Assembly: GCA_022969215.1 (NCBI GenBank)
Contig: JALJPA010000025.1
Span: 1 to 33,702 of the forward strand
Direction: 5' to 3'
Length of the DNA stretch: 33,702 nt
Source of the DNA: Colwellia sp.
GTDB lineage: Bacteria; Pseudomonadota; Gammaproteobacteria; Enterobacterales; Alteromonadaceae
The position numbers and the translations under genes were made by a program. How positions within the stretch are numbered: position 1 is the stretch's first letter; each line of letters starts with the position of its first letter. This document shows positions 17,450 through 27,369 of this stretch, piece by piece. The notes below the pieces were generated by a model. That model had not been told where the DNA came from, made no database searches, and saw nothing but the letters and a program-made list of their open reading frames with translations.

Positions 17450-20386
17450 TTATTTAATGTCTGTTAGTGGGATGGTTATTTTAAAACTCTTACCCTGGGC
17501 TTGTTCTGTGATCAGCTCTATGGTGCCCTTTAATTTTTGGGTAACCAGGTTGTAGACAATATGTGCTCCTAGACCTGAGCCCCCTTGGCCTCGCCTCGTG
17601 GTATAAAAGGGTTCAAATAATTGCGCCTTAGTATTTTCATCAAGTTTGCAGCCATTATCGCCGTAGATAAGTTCAATATTCTGAGCTGAGGCCTTAACAT
17701 CAATGGTGATTTCACCCTTGTTATCGCTTTGCTCAGTAAAGGCGTGTACTAAACTATTGATGATCAGGTTATTAGTGATTTGTGCAAGGGCTCCTGGGTA
17801 TGAGTTAATAACTATGTCCTTTGCGCAGGAAAGTTTAATGGTCACCTGAGCTTGCTTTGCTTTTGGCCTTAATGATCTAAGCACATCTTCTAAATAATCG
17901 TGCACATTAAGGGTACGAGCATCATCGACAACACTATCCACCGCAATAAGCTTAAAGCCCTCAATTAACTCAACAGCCCGGCTAATATTGCGTAATGAAA
18001 GGTCAAAACCTTGTTCAAGTTCTTCGGTAAACTTTGACAGTTGCTGAGAGCTCAATGTTTTGTCGTCCATCGCTTTAATAATAGTTTGGCATTTTTCCTT
18101 CATAAAACTGATCGAGGTAAGGACTATGCCTATAGGGGTGTTCACTTCGTGGGCTACCCCTGCAACCAAGCCACCTAATGAAGCCATTTTTTCATTTTCT
18201 AATAACTGACCTTGGGTAAGTTTTAGTTCTTCGAGTGTTTTATTTAACTCACTATTACTTTGGCTCAATGCTTGGGTTCTTTCTGTTACTCTGAGCTCTA
18301 AACCTTCATTGAGTGAATTAACGACCTGTTCCGCTTTTAATCTTTGCGTGACCTCGGTTTCTAATTTGGCTATGGTGTCGAGTTGCTGTTTGGCATGGCT
18401 TTCAAGTAATTCACGTTTTTGCTGGTGAAAGTTAACTTGCTCAAAGAGCTCTTTAGGAGACAATTGTAATTGCGCAAAAAAGTGGGAAAAATAAGTAGCT
18501 AATTGTTCTTCTTCATCGGCATCGATTAAATTAATGTTATTAAAGGCTTTATAGGATGAGGCCATACCAATGGCGCCGGCTAAAGCATTAAGTGCGGCAT
18601 TTTTTAACGAAGACAATTCAACGATATTAATATTTTCTTGATCATGTATTTCAGCTTTTACTAACGATTGTTGCAGTTTTGACTCTGCTAACTGTTCAGG
18701 TAGATATTGCAGAAAAACTTCTGTGATAAGTCGCTTCTTATTGAGCAAGTTAATATCTGCGGTTGTGCCTTCAGCAAAATTGTTTTTAAGGTATATATTT
18801 TTAATATCAACAAATTGGTGTGATATCTTTTGCTCCTCCTCAGACATTTTAGTAAATAAAGAAACTCCGACGTAGCAAAGAACATTGGCAAGTAAGCTCC
18901 ATATAAGACCATTTGTTAATGGACTTATTCCTTGAATGGCAAAAAGTTGCTCAGGGTTAAGCCAATAAAAGAAGCCACTATCTTGAGATAATATCGACCA
19001 ATCTAACCAGCCAGACCGAATTAAAGAGGGTAACAAAGAACAATAAAACCATACACAAGCACCAACACTAAGTCCGGTGAACGCACCTGACAAATTACCT
19101 TTTCGCCAAATTAGTCCTCCTATTAATGCTGGCGCAAATTGTGCTGTGGCAACAAAACTAATGCTACCAATATTGACTATAAGTTGAGAGTCACCAATAG
19201 CGCGATAATAGAATAGACTTAAGAAAAGAATGGCAAACACCATTAACCAACGTAAAGGTAATATTTGACGTTTTAGGGCTGACAGTGCAGGGGTCTGCAT
19301 GATAACCGGCATCAAAATATGGTTGGTCAGCATGGTGGAGAGCGTCATAGCACTGATCATTATCATGCCTGTTGCGGCAGCAAATCCGCCTAGAAAGGTA
19401 ATAAGGGCTATAAAAGGTGCATGGTTTGCTAGCGGCTCAGTTAGTAATAATATACGTGACGACTCAAGTGCTCCTGGCGTTATTAAACCGGCTAATGCCA
19501 CTGGGAAAGTGAACAAATTGATCAATAATAAATACAGCGGGAAAAGCCATTTAGCCCGGTCTAAAAATTTAGCGTCGCTACATTCAACAATGCCAACATG
19601 AAATTGTCTGGGCAGGGTGATAATGCCTAAAGCACCAATGAGCATAAAACTGAGCCACTGCTGGGTAGTTATGGTCAGCACCTTGGGATTAAATTGTGCC
19701 TCATGGGCAAACTCCGCAAAGATACTAAACACTCCAGGTTTGATCATATAGCAAATCCAGAGGCAGCCAATGAGCATAGCTAATAATTTTAGAATACTCT
19801 CACCCGCCAACGCGACCATCATACCGGGATGTTTTTCGGTTGGATCTATATGCCGGACACCAAAAATAATGGTGAAAAATGCCATCATCAAAACAATAAT
19901 TACATCTAGATAATCAAGAAACGCTAGGGTCTGCTGGGAGTTATCAGTCAGTATTTGAAAGCTATCAATGACCGACTTTAGTTGAATGGTCAAATAGGGG
20001 GTGATGCCAATTACGCACAATAAACTAATTAATGCCGCTAACGCTTGCGACCTTTTATAACGGACCGAAATAAAGTCGGCAATACTGGTTGAGTGAAATT
20101 CATTTTTCAATAGCACCATTTTTTTTAACAGTGGTGTCATAAAAATAAAGGTCAAGGTGGTGCCTAGATATAAGGCGACTGGAAATAATCCTTGTTTAGT
20201 CGACACGGCAATATTGCCAAAAAATGTCCAGGAAGTACAAAAAACAGCCAGGCTTAAGGCGTAAGTGTTGGCAGAGTTACGTATTCGTTTAGCCGCTTTA
20301 CTGTCCGACTGACCCCATTGAGCCAAGAAAAAGAGCGAGATAATATAAAGGGCTAATAAGATAAGTACTTGGCTAAATGAAATCAA
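17450..20386 (-). CDS. Hybrid sodium:solute symporter-sensor histidine kinase (CbrA/CrbS-type)
   Basis: 978 aa; N-terminal SSSF multi-TM region (SIADFISVRYKRSQALAALISLLCVIG...), C-terminal HisKA (SLGGLVAGVAHEVNTPIG) and HATPase (GGSGLGAHIVYNLV). Confidence 0.88.
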   Translation of the reverse strand: MISFSQVLILLALYIISLFFLAQWGQSDSKAAKRIRNSANTYALSLAVFCTSWTFFGNIAVSTKQGLFPVALYLGTTLTFIFMTPLLKKMVLLKNEFHSTSIADFISVRYKRSQALAALISLLCVIGITPYLTIQLKSVIDSFQILTDNSQQTLAFLDYLDVIIVLMMAFFTIIFGVRHIDPTEKHPGMMVALAGESILKLLAMLIGCLWICYMIKPGVFSIFAEFAHEAQFNPKVLTITTQQWLSFMLIGALGIITLPRQFHVGIVECSDAKFLDRAKWLFPLYLLLINLFTFPVALAGLITPGALESSRILLLTEPLANHAPFIALITFLGGFAAATGMIMISAMTLSTMLTNHILMPVIMQTPALSALKRQILPLRWLMVFAILFLSLFYYRAIGDSQLIVNIGSISFVATAQFAPALIGGLIWRKGNLSGAFTGLSVGACVWFYCSLLPSLIRSGWLDWSILSQDSGFFYWLNPEQLFAIQGISPLTNGLIWSLLANVLCYVGVSLFTKMSEEEQKISHQFVDIKNIYLKNNFAEGTTADINLLNKKRLITEVFLQYLPEQLAESKLQQSLVKAEIHDQENINIVELSSLKNAALNALAGAIGMASSYKAFNNINLIDADEEEQLATYFSHFFAQLQLSPKELFEQVNFHQQKRELLESHAKQQLDTIAKLETEVTQRLKAEQVVNSLNEGLELRVTERTQALSQSNSELNKTLEELKLTQGQLLENEKMASLGGLVAGVAHEVNTPIGIVLTSISFMKEKCQTIIKAMDDKTLSSQQLSKFTEELEQGFDLSLRNISRAVELIEGFKLIAVDSVVDDARTLNVHDYLEDVLRSLRPKAKQAQVTIKLSCAKDIVINSYPGALAQITNNLIINSLVHAFTEQSDNKGEITIDVKASAQNIELIYGDNGCKLDENTKAQLFEPFYTTRRGQGGSGLGAHIVYNLVTQKLKGTIELITEQAQGKSFKITIPLTDIK

Positions 20387-20605
20387 TTATTGTGATTCCT
20401 TTAGTACAGAATCAGTTTTCTTGGCGGTGTTATTATCGACCTGTGTGGGACTTAAAGCCGATAAAAAAATGACCAATGACCAGCTAATAAAAATGAATAG
20501 CCAGTTTGCAAACAAAGATACTTCATCGACAAGAACTAGGGGGATGATAAAAACCAGAAAAGCGAGTATCGCTAGGAAGGCTTGTCTGCCTATATTCTTG
20601 GTCAT
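20387..20605 (-). CDS. Small two-TM membrane protein abutting the SSSF-kinase gene
   Basis: 72-aa ORF with two hydrophobic segments; stop is immediately adjacent to the kinase start, same strand. Confidence 0.6.
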   Translation of the reverse strand: MTKNIGRQAFLAILAFLVFIIPLVLVDEVSLFANWLFIFISWSLVIFLSALSPTQVDNNTAKKTDSVLKESQ

Positions 20606-20706
20606 TTTATCAGCCTATATTGCGGGAATAATACTTCAGTATAGGTATAAAAAGTTTCTTTTATCAATCTATGTCATCGAATAGGCAAGCTTATGTTTTC
20701 CCATAA

Positions 20707-20730
20707 AAAAAGGGAAGCAAATGCTTCCCT
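20707..20730 (-). terminator. Terminator of the porin gene
   Basis: Minus strand AGGGAAGCATTTGCTTCCCTTTTTTT. Confidence 0.85.
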
Positions 20731-20776
20731 ATAAAATAACCTCAACGAGGTTAACTAACGCAAGGTGTTATATAAA

Positions 20777-21862
20777 CTATAAGACGAATTTGGTTGAAAA
20801 TTGCACATAGTCAGAATCAGCATTTGATTCAGCCATTTCAAAGTTACCCACTTCTAAACCAAAAGATAACTGCTTTGTTACGTTTTTAAAGATGTTGACT
20901 CCCCAGTGAGAACGATCTGTATCACGAAGATCAGTTGTGGTATTACCATAGAATACTGAACTACGCATATCGTCTGTCCAGAAATGACGATAAGCAACCA
21001 TGATAGAGGTGGTATCTTCTGCTTCCCAACTACCTGTACTATTTTGAGCTACGTCTGTAGAAGCGGTAACACCCACGTAACGGCCGACATTACCACCGTG
21101 TACTTGAAAGCGAAAATCATCTTTACCAAAGGTATTAATACGTCCGGCAACACCGAAACCTATTGCAGACTCAGAGCCATCAAGGGTTTGTAATTGTCGA
21201 GCTAAACCAGAAACAGAAACATTACCCCAGTCGCCTTTAAAGGTATATTTACCAATAAAGTCTGGAATGGAATCATTGCCATGAACACCTTTGTATGTTT
21301 CAGGGTTTTCAATAGAAAGTTGTAAACCACCATTGGTATATCGAACTTGACCTTGACGAATAAAGGCCGAGGCTACTAACGGGCCGCCAAAATCGGCTGC
21401 TTCAGCCAGTGAACTAGTGTTTTGGAAAGTGGTCCATGTTTGGCCAACTAAGACATTTTTGTACTTAACAAAGGCATGACGTAAACGTGGCTTGGAAGAG
21501 TTGGAGATAATTTCATTACCACCGCCTGACACGGCATCACCGTAAAAATCCATTTCAATAAAACCGGTGACATCACCATGGACATATTTAGTATTAAAAC
21601 GCGTTTCATTGACGGCAATACCAAAGTTAGATTGGCTTTCTGCTAGGACAGTACCACCGCCGTACCAGTAATCGTTCGCAGCAATATTACCACTGGTATA
21701 GCGAGCATCAACTTTAATATAACCACCAAAAGTGATGCTATCACCATCGTCTAATTTGATGGTGTAACCGGCATTAGCTGCACCGGTAACCGCTAATAAG
21801 CTGGTTGCCAGTACTAATTTTTTAACTTTAAATAATGAATTCTTAAACATGATATTCCCCAT
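20777..21862 (-). CDS. Outer-membrane porin (DcaP-like)
   Basis: 361 aa; signal peptide KLVLATSLLAVTGAANA, DGDSITFGGYIKVDARYTSG, beta-barrel pattern ending in F-V-L. Confidence 0.75.
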   Translation of the reverse strand: MGNIMFKNSLFKVKKLVLATSLLAVTGAANAGYTIKLDDGDSITFGGYIKVDARYTSGNIAANDYWYGGGTVLAESQSNFGIAVNETRFNTKYVHGDVTGFIEMDFYGDAVSGGGNEIISNSSKPRLRHAFVKYKNVLVGQTWTTFQNTSSLAEAADFGGPLVASAFIRQGQVRYTNGGLQLSIENPETYKGVHGNDSIPDFIGKYTFKGDWGNVSVSGLARQLQTLDGSESAIGFGVAGRINTFGKDDFRFQVHGGNVGRYVGVTASTDVAQNSTGSWEAEDTTSIMVAYRHFWTDDMRSSVFYGNTTTDLRDTDRSHWGVNIFKNVTKQLSFGLEVGNFEMAESNADSDYVQFSTKFVL

Positions 21863-22323
21863 TTTTGTTTACTTATTATTGTGAGACTTATTTTAGTGTG
21901 ACTTATTGTCAGATATTTGTTTTAAGCTACTAATTTTACGAGGTCTTAAACGCCTCTTATGATTTTAATTTATTGTGGCTTTTTGTTATCTAATAGTAAG
22001 TTAGAGTGTAAAGTGAACAAAAGGAATTAGACCTAAGTCTACATTGCCAGAAAAAGTACTTATACTTTAGTCGATTTTTATCAAATAACTTCCGCTATTT
22101 GAAATTCCCTCTAGCTTTGTCGTCAATTATCCATCTCGCCGGGTTTGTTATGAATATAGCTAACCACAAAAATAGTGTTAATCATTGACAGTGAAATACT
22201 TGAGCAACAGTTAGGAAATAGCTACAGGGAGGGGGCAGTACATTTGTGGTACGTCATTTGTATCGTGACGTGCTGATAGTCTGATTACTCAGTTAATCAA
22301 TAAGTAATTAGGGTGTTACGCAG

Positions 22324-22372
22324 AAAAAAGCCCAGGATTAAGCAGTGTTACATTGCTTAATATCCTAGGCTT
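22324..22372 (-). terminator. Terminator of the TonB-dependent receptor gene
   Basis: Minus strand AAGCCTAGGATATTAAGCAATG..CACTGCTTAATCCTGGGCTTTTTT long hairpin plus T-tract. Confidence 0.85.
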
Positions 22373-22438
22373 ATTGTGTTGTTCTTTTGCTGTTATTTAG
22401 ACTTTAACTTTTAAGGTTGATTTTTACTCGCTTACTAA

Positions 22439-24574
22439 TTAAAAAGCAACTTGCACAGCAAGGCGGTAGCTAATGCCGTCACCAACGGTTACGTTAGAAG
22501 TACCACCACCGGCTAGGTAGTCGGTATCAAATAAGTTTTGTACATTAAAGCGTAAGTTAATGTCGGTATTTTGTAGGGCTATTTTATAAGTAGCACCGAC
22601 ATCAATACGAGTATAAGCATCTTTTACTACAGTGTTATCTTGGTTAGCAAAACGCTCACCTTCATAAAAAGCACCAGCATTAATGGCTAGGTTTTCAGTT
22701 AATTCATAACGTGACCAAACTGATGCTGACCACTCCGGCGCATCAATAGGGGTCATGCCAGTATATTCTTCATCATTTTCATAAGTGGCATCAAGGTTCA
22801 TCATAGAGGCCATAACAAAAAGTTTATCGGTTACTGCACCTTGTGCGGCCACTTCGAAGCCTTTATGACGCTGCTCGCCCACTTGTGAAGTGCGGTAGCT
22901 ATCATCGTCATTATACTCAGTAACTAATACACCAGACTTAGTGATGTCGAATATTGCTGTAGTTAGTAACAAACGGTCATCCAATAGTTGCCATTTAGCA
23001 CCAAGCTCATATTGTTTTGAAGTCATGGCATCGATTTCCATGCCATAGTTTAAATCTTCATCATCATTAATAGTTTCACTGCTTTGTGGCTCAAAACCTT
23101 CACTGTAGCTGGCATAGAAAGTTGCATTTTCACTTGGGTGATAAAGTACACCAGCTTTAGGTAATAATGATTCATTATCAGCGCCAGTTTTACTTTGTTT
23201 ATCATAACGGCCACCAATCATTACTTGCCATTCTTGGTTAATAGTTATCAAGTCTTGGATATAAATACCGTAATAATTGTATTCACTGGTATAAAGGCTG
23301 TCATCTGTGGTGTAGCTAATATCAGGACGCGGTGGCTCAACTTGGCCAGCAGAGTACTCAAACGACTCGCCTTTTACTTTTAATTGACCGTAGTAATAAT
23401 CAAGGTAGTTAGCACCAACAAGTAAGGTATGCTCTACACCGGCAAGTTCGAATTCACCAGTAAAGTCAATAAAGCTGGTGGTGAACTGCCAATCATCAAA
23501 GCGGTCATAAGGTTTTGAGGTGTAGCTGTCTCCTTCGACAAAATCACTCGGCTTTTTCGCTGCTGATTCAAAACGTTGACGTTCAAATGTCTGCTCGTTA
23601 TAGCCAAATTTCACTTGCCAAGCATCATTGATAATATAGCTGGCATCAACACCGTAGTTTTCAACGGTAATATCAGTAAAGGCCCATGACATATCACGAA
23701 TGGTTTTATCATCGCCAATAACATTGCCTTCATCATCTAACCAAGCACCGGTATCTAAACCTGCTTTATCATTGGTTCTGTCATAATGAAAACGTACTAA
23801 TAAGTCGTCATTAATATCATAATCAACTACCAAGGCACCAAGGAAACGCTCACGATCTCTTTGCTCACCGTTTTGGTATTCACGTTGATAAGTGACATCT
23901 TGCTTAACTAAGTTAGCGCGGTAACGTAGTGACTCATCTTCAGTTATTGCACCACCTGCATCCAATGTCAGGCGAGATGAACCTTCTTGATCAACATCTA
24001 AACCTAGATTAAAGATAGAGTTAGTGGTTGGTTTTTTGGTAACCATATTAACTAAGCCACCAGGACCTGATTGACCGTATAAAATACTTGAAGGTCCTTT
24101 GATTACTTCAATGCTCTCTAAGGTTTCAATAGGTTGTTGGTAATGAGACCAATGTTGATGGCCGTCACGTAAATAACCATTTGAAGAGCTTAATTCAAAA
24201 CCACGTAAACTAAATACTTCACGGTTACGTTGCTTTGAACCTGCGGTTAAGCTGGCGTCATTTACAAGCACTTCACCTAAAGTAGTGGCTAATTGCTCGT
24301 TAATTACTGTGTTTGGAATAACGGTGACCGATTGTGCTGTTTCTAATAAAGAGATATTACCGCGCAAAGCACCGTTAGCATTATCAACTTTATAGCCATT
24401 AAAATAGCTACCTTTAACTTGAATCACTTCAATATCTTTAAGTGCTTTATTCTCTGTTGAATCATCGACAACCTTTTCTGTTGAAATATCAGTAACATTG
24501 TCTACAGTATCAGCCGAAACGGCTGTTGAAGAAAGTATCGCGCTTACGGCTAAAAATAGGGGAGAAAACTTCAT
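22439..24574 (-). CDS. TonB-dependent siderophore receptor
   Basis: Plug domain (ETAQSVTVIPNTVINEQ, IEVIKGPSSILYGQSGPGGLVNMVTKKP) and C-terminal barrel (NVQNLFDTDYLAGG); start preferred at MKFSPLFLAVSAILSSTAVSA (ORF track 24601); Fur box upstream. Confidence 0.92.
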   Translation of the reverse strand: MKFSPLFLAVSAILSSTAVSADTVDNVTDISTEKVVDDSTENKALKDIEVIQVKGSYFNGYKVDNANGALRGNISLLETAQSVTVIPNTVINEQLATTLGEVLVNDASLTAGSKQRNREVFSLRGFELSSSNGYLRDGHQHWSHYQQPIETLESIEVIKGPSSILYGQSGPGGLVNMVTKKPTTNSIFNLGLDVDQEGSSRLTLDAGGAITEDESLRYRANLVKQDVTYQREYQNGEQRDRERFLGALVVDYDINDDLLVRFHYDRTNDKAGLDTGAWLDDEGNVIGDDKTIRDMSWAFTDITVENYGVDASYIINDAWQVKFGYNEQTFERQRFESAAKKPSDFVEGDSYTSKPYDRFDDWQFTTSFIDFTGEFELAGVEHTLLVGANYLDYYYGQLKVKGESFEYSAGQVEPPRPDISYTTDDSLYTSEYNYYGIYIQDLITINQEWQVMIGGRYDKQSKTGADNESLLPKAGVLYHPSENATFYASYSEGFEPQSSETINDDEDLNYGMEIDAMTSKQYELGAKWQLLDDRLLLTTAIFDITKSGVLVTEYNDDDSYRTSQVGEQRHKGFEVAAQGAVTDKLFVMASMMNLDATYENDEEYTGMTPIDAPEWSASVWSRYELTENLAINAGAFYEGERFANQDNTVVKDAYTRIDVGATYKIALQNTDINLRFNVQNLFDTDYLAGGGTSNVTVGDGISYRLAVQVAF

Positions 24575-24630
24575 AAATAACTCAAACCTTAATGAATACA
24601 AATGTGCAATAAAATAATTGCGCGAATTCT

Positions 24631-24649
24631 AATGATAACTATTATCATT
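24631..24649 (-). promoter_or_regulatory. Fur box upstream of the TonB-dependent receptor
   Basis: AATGATAACTATTATCATT, inverted repeat AATGATAA-CTA-TTATCATT, close to the Fur consensus. Confidence 0.82.
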
Positions 24650-24736
24650 AGCAATACTTGTTTTGTTTTTATTTGAGTTTATTGTCATATATTTGATTTA
24701 TCGCATATTTATTGTTTGTTTTTTGTTTCACTGGCA

Positions 24737-24766
24737 ATAAAAAAGGCCAGCTGAGCTGACCTTTTA
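24737..24766 (-). terminator. Terminator of the S9 peptidase gene
   Basis: Minus strand AAAAGGTCAGCTCAGCTGGCCTTTTTTATTG. Confidence 0.85.
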
Positions 24767-24799
24767 TAATTAGAACTGATTAACCTAAGTATATGGTTA

Positions 24800-26881
24800 T
24801 TATTTCTTATCAGCTGCTTTTTGTGCTGTTAAGTTCGCTGCATGAGGTAAGTCATGAGCAGGCATTGGCTGGTTATCATGTTTTAAGTAGTTATCCATCC
24901 AACGCATTAAACGTAAGCTGTAATCGTACTTGGCAGCGGCACGTTTATTACCATGGCCTTCACCTGGGTAATAGACTAAACGCACTGTTTTACCACGTAC
25001 TTTCATGTAACGGTACATTTCCATAGATTGTGCAGGATGTACACGAGGATCAGCTTTACCGTGCATAATTAGTAATGGCGTTTCAGATTGCTCTACCCAA
25101 TAAATCGGGCTGCGCTCTAAGTACCATTGCCATTTGTCCCAAGGATATGAACGAGCATGAACTAAGTTCATTTCGTTTGAAATATCGGTAGTACCAAACT
25201 TTGATAGCTGGTTAGAAATACCAACAAACATTACGCTAGCAGCAAAGTGCTTAGTTAATTTAGTTGCACCCCAAGCTGAAGCATAACCACCGTATGAACC
25301 ACCGGTAATACCTACTTTCTTCTCATTCACTAAACCAATGTTAACTAAATGATTTTTAAGGTCTACCAAGTCATCAAATTCTTTACCTGCGTAATCGTTT
25401 TGACCTAGTTTAGAGTAGTCTACGCCTTTACCTGTGCTACCACGGTAGTTAGGGTGAAATACGGCATAACCTTGTGCTGCCGCTAATTGACCAGGACGCG
25501 AGTAAGCTGTTATCCAGCCATCTTTATCATGGCTTTCTGGGCCGCCGTGTACTGACATGATTAACGGGTAACGTTGACCTTTTTTGTAATCAAGTGGGTA
25601 AACTAAAACACCACCAATTTCAACGCCGTCACGGGCTTTAATAGTAAGACTTTCTTGTTTAGCTAAAGCAACATCATTTAACCAAGTATTTGAATCAGTT
25701 AAGCGAGTTTGTTTTTTGCCGCGTAGCATAAATACTTCGTTAGGGTGCTGAGCAGTGTTAGCTTTAACTACTACAGTTTTATCTGAGTCAGAAATACTTA
25801 AGTTACCGGCGATGAACTTGCCACCTGCAACCACTGTTTTGTATTTGTTAGAGCCAGGCTTAATTTTGGCAACAACAGACTGAGTACCAATGTTGGCGAT
25901 GAAATATAATTCATTGCGCTTATTAGACCATTCAAAGTCACTTACGTGACCGTTAAAGTCTGGTAACCAGTTAGCTACTTTACCCGTGTTAACATTGGCA
26001 ATAAATAAACGACCTGTTGCAGGGTCATGTTTGTCTTGCGCACCGTGTAGGGCAACATATTTACCATCGTATGAAAATTCAGCTGCGCCTAATTTTCCTT
26101 CGGTAGCAAAAGAGGTTTTAACTGACTTGTTTGCGATATCAACAATGTGCCATTGTGACTTCATGTATTTGTCATCAATTAAGGCTGTCGGTTGAGTTTT
26201 AACTAATAAATCTTTACCTGTTGGCGAGAAATGCACATCAGAAACATAACCTTTGATGTCCCATGCTGTCGGTGTAATTGCTTTATCAGACTGAGCCAGA
26301 TTGGTTACATATAAAAGCTGATTAGTAAGTTGTTCTTCAAAAACTTCCGCTTTAAAACCTAAGCCTTGTAGTTTCTTAACTGATTTGTCTTTGGCTTTTT
26401 TCGCTAAAATAGCAATTTGTTTATTATCACTGCTAAGTGCGTAGTTATTAATGCTAGTGTCTTTTAATACTACTGCTTTTTGTGCTTGACCACCGTTGGC
26501 AGGAATTTGATAAAGGTTAGTGAATTTATCATCATTCATTTTGGCTAGGAAATAGATTAATGAACCATCAGCAGACCACTGAATATTTCTCACATTTACT
26601 TTACCGGTAATAAAAGGACGCTCTACGCCTTTATCATTCACTAGGTATAACTCACCCCAATTTTTACCGTCTTTTTCAACATAGATCTCACGAGGAACTG
26701 AGCGAGTGTAAGCAATATACTCACCACTTGGGCTAACTTGTGCTTGGCTAACTGATTGCAAAGTTGCCAGGTTTTCAGCGGTAATAACTTTGCTTGTTTG
26801 TCCAGCGGTGGCTACTGAACAAGTAAGCAAGCCAAAGCTGATCGCTAAGGCTTGTTTTAACGAGTTTATTTTTAGTTTCAT
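24800..26881 (-). CDS. S9 family prolyl oligopeptidase/dipeptidyl peptidase
   Basis: 693 aa; signal peptide, beta-propeller, GITGGSYGGYASAWGATK nucleophile elbow, ADPRVHPAQS, GEGHGN. Confidence 0.93.
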   Translation of the reverse strand: MKLKINSLKQALAISFGLLTCSVATAGQTSKVITAENLATLQSVSQAQVSPSGEYIAYTRSVPREIYVEKDGKNWGELYLVNDKGVERPFITGKVNVRNIQWSADGSLIYFLAKMNDDKFTNLYQIPANGGQAQKAVVLKDTSINNYALSSDNKQIAILAKKAKDKSVKKLQGLGFKAEVFEEQLTNQLLYVTNLAQSDKAITPTAWDIKGYVSDVHFSPTGKDLLVKTQPTALIDDKYMKSQWHIVDIANKSVKTSFATEGKLGAAEFSYDGKYVALHGAQDKHDPATGRLFIANVNTGKVANWLPDFNGHVSDFEWSNKRNELYFIANIGTQSVVAKIKPGSNKYKTVVAGGKFIAGNLSISDSDKTVVVKANTAQHPNEVFMLRGKKQTRLTDSNTWLNDVALAKQESLTIKARDGVEIGGVLVYPLDYKKGQRYPLIMSVHGGPESHDKDGWITAYSRPGQLAAAQGYAVFHPNYRGSTGKGVDYSKLGQNDYAGKEFDDLVDLKNHLVNIGLVNEKKVGITGGSYGGYASAWGATKLTKHFAASVMFVGISNQLSKFGTTDISNEMNLVHARSYPWDKWQWYLERSPIYWVEQSETPLLIMHGKADPRVHPAQSMEMYRYMKVRGKTVRLVYYPGEGHGNKRAAAKYDYSLRLMRWMDNYLKHDNQPMPAHDLPHAANLTAQKAADKK

Positions 26882-27111
26882 TTCTAGTCCTAGAGGTCTA
26901 TTCGAAAAATTTTAACCCCCCGAGTCTATGTTTTTTTGAGCGTGAAACCAATGGAAAGTGCATTAAATTCGATGAAAATAGGAAAAATCGAGATTAAATA
27001 GAGTTTACTCGTGTGCTTTTTGTTAAATTCATCAATTAGCATAAATTAACGCAACAGAGTGTAGTCGTTAGGTTGGCTGACCATGATAATAAGAAAATTA
27101 TGACAACTGAC

Positions 27112-27135
27112 AACAGCACCGAAAGGGCTGTTTTT
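27112..27135 (+). terminator. Orphan intrinsic terminator in the S9 peptidase / solute-binding protein intergenic region
   Basis: AACAGCACCGAAAGGGCTGTTTTT: stem AACAGC-CC/GG-GCTGTT with GAAA loop, followed by a T-tract; no annotated + strand gene upstream. Confidence 0.5.
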
Positions 27136-27369
27136 CTGCTATCCCGACGGTCTCGGAATTGCCATGATCATTTGTGCCTGGGTGATTGCACCTAGATGCT
27201 AAAACTGTCGTTAAAGAGGCAATGAATCAAGTCGACGAGCAAGTTACTTAGTTTCTCGCTAACTAATTAAACAGCGCTCAGCCGGATAAATTAGTATTTA
27301 TACGGCTCTTGCTGCCATCATAGCTAAAATGTATTTGTTTAAATTTAGTAAATACTTGGTTTATACTGA

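Noticed and set aside
27140-27252. Possible decayed coding remnant (e.g. DAKTVVKEAMNQVDEQVT*) downstream of the orphan terminator
   Set aside because: Open frame is too short and interrupted; cannot assign to a family.
27279-27306. Hairpin AGCCGGATAAAT-TAGT-ATTTATACGGCT upstream of the solute-binding protein gene
   Set aside because: A real inverted repeat, but with no T-tract or recognisable operator consensus; function not supportable from sequence alone.
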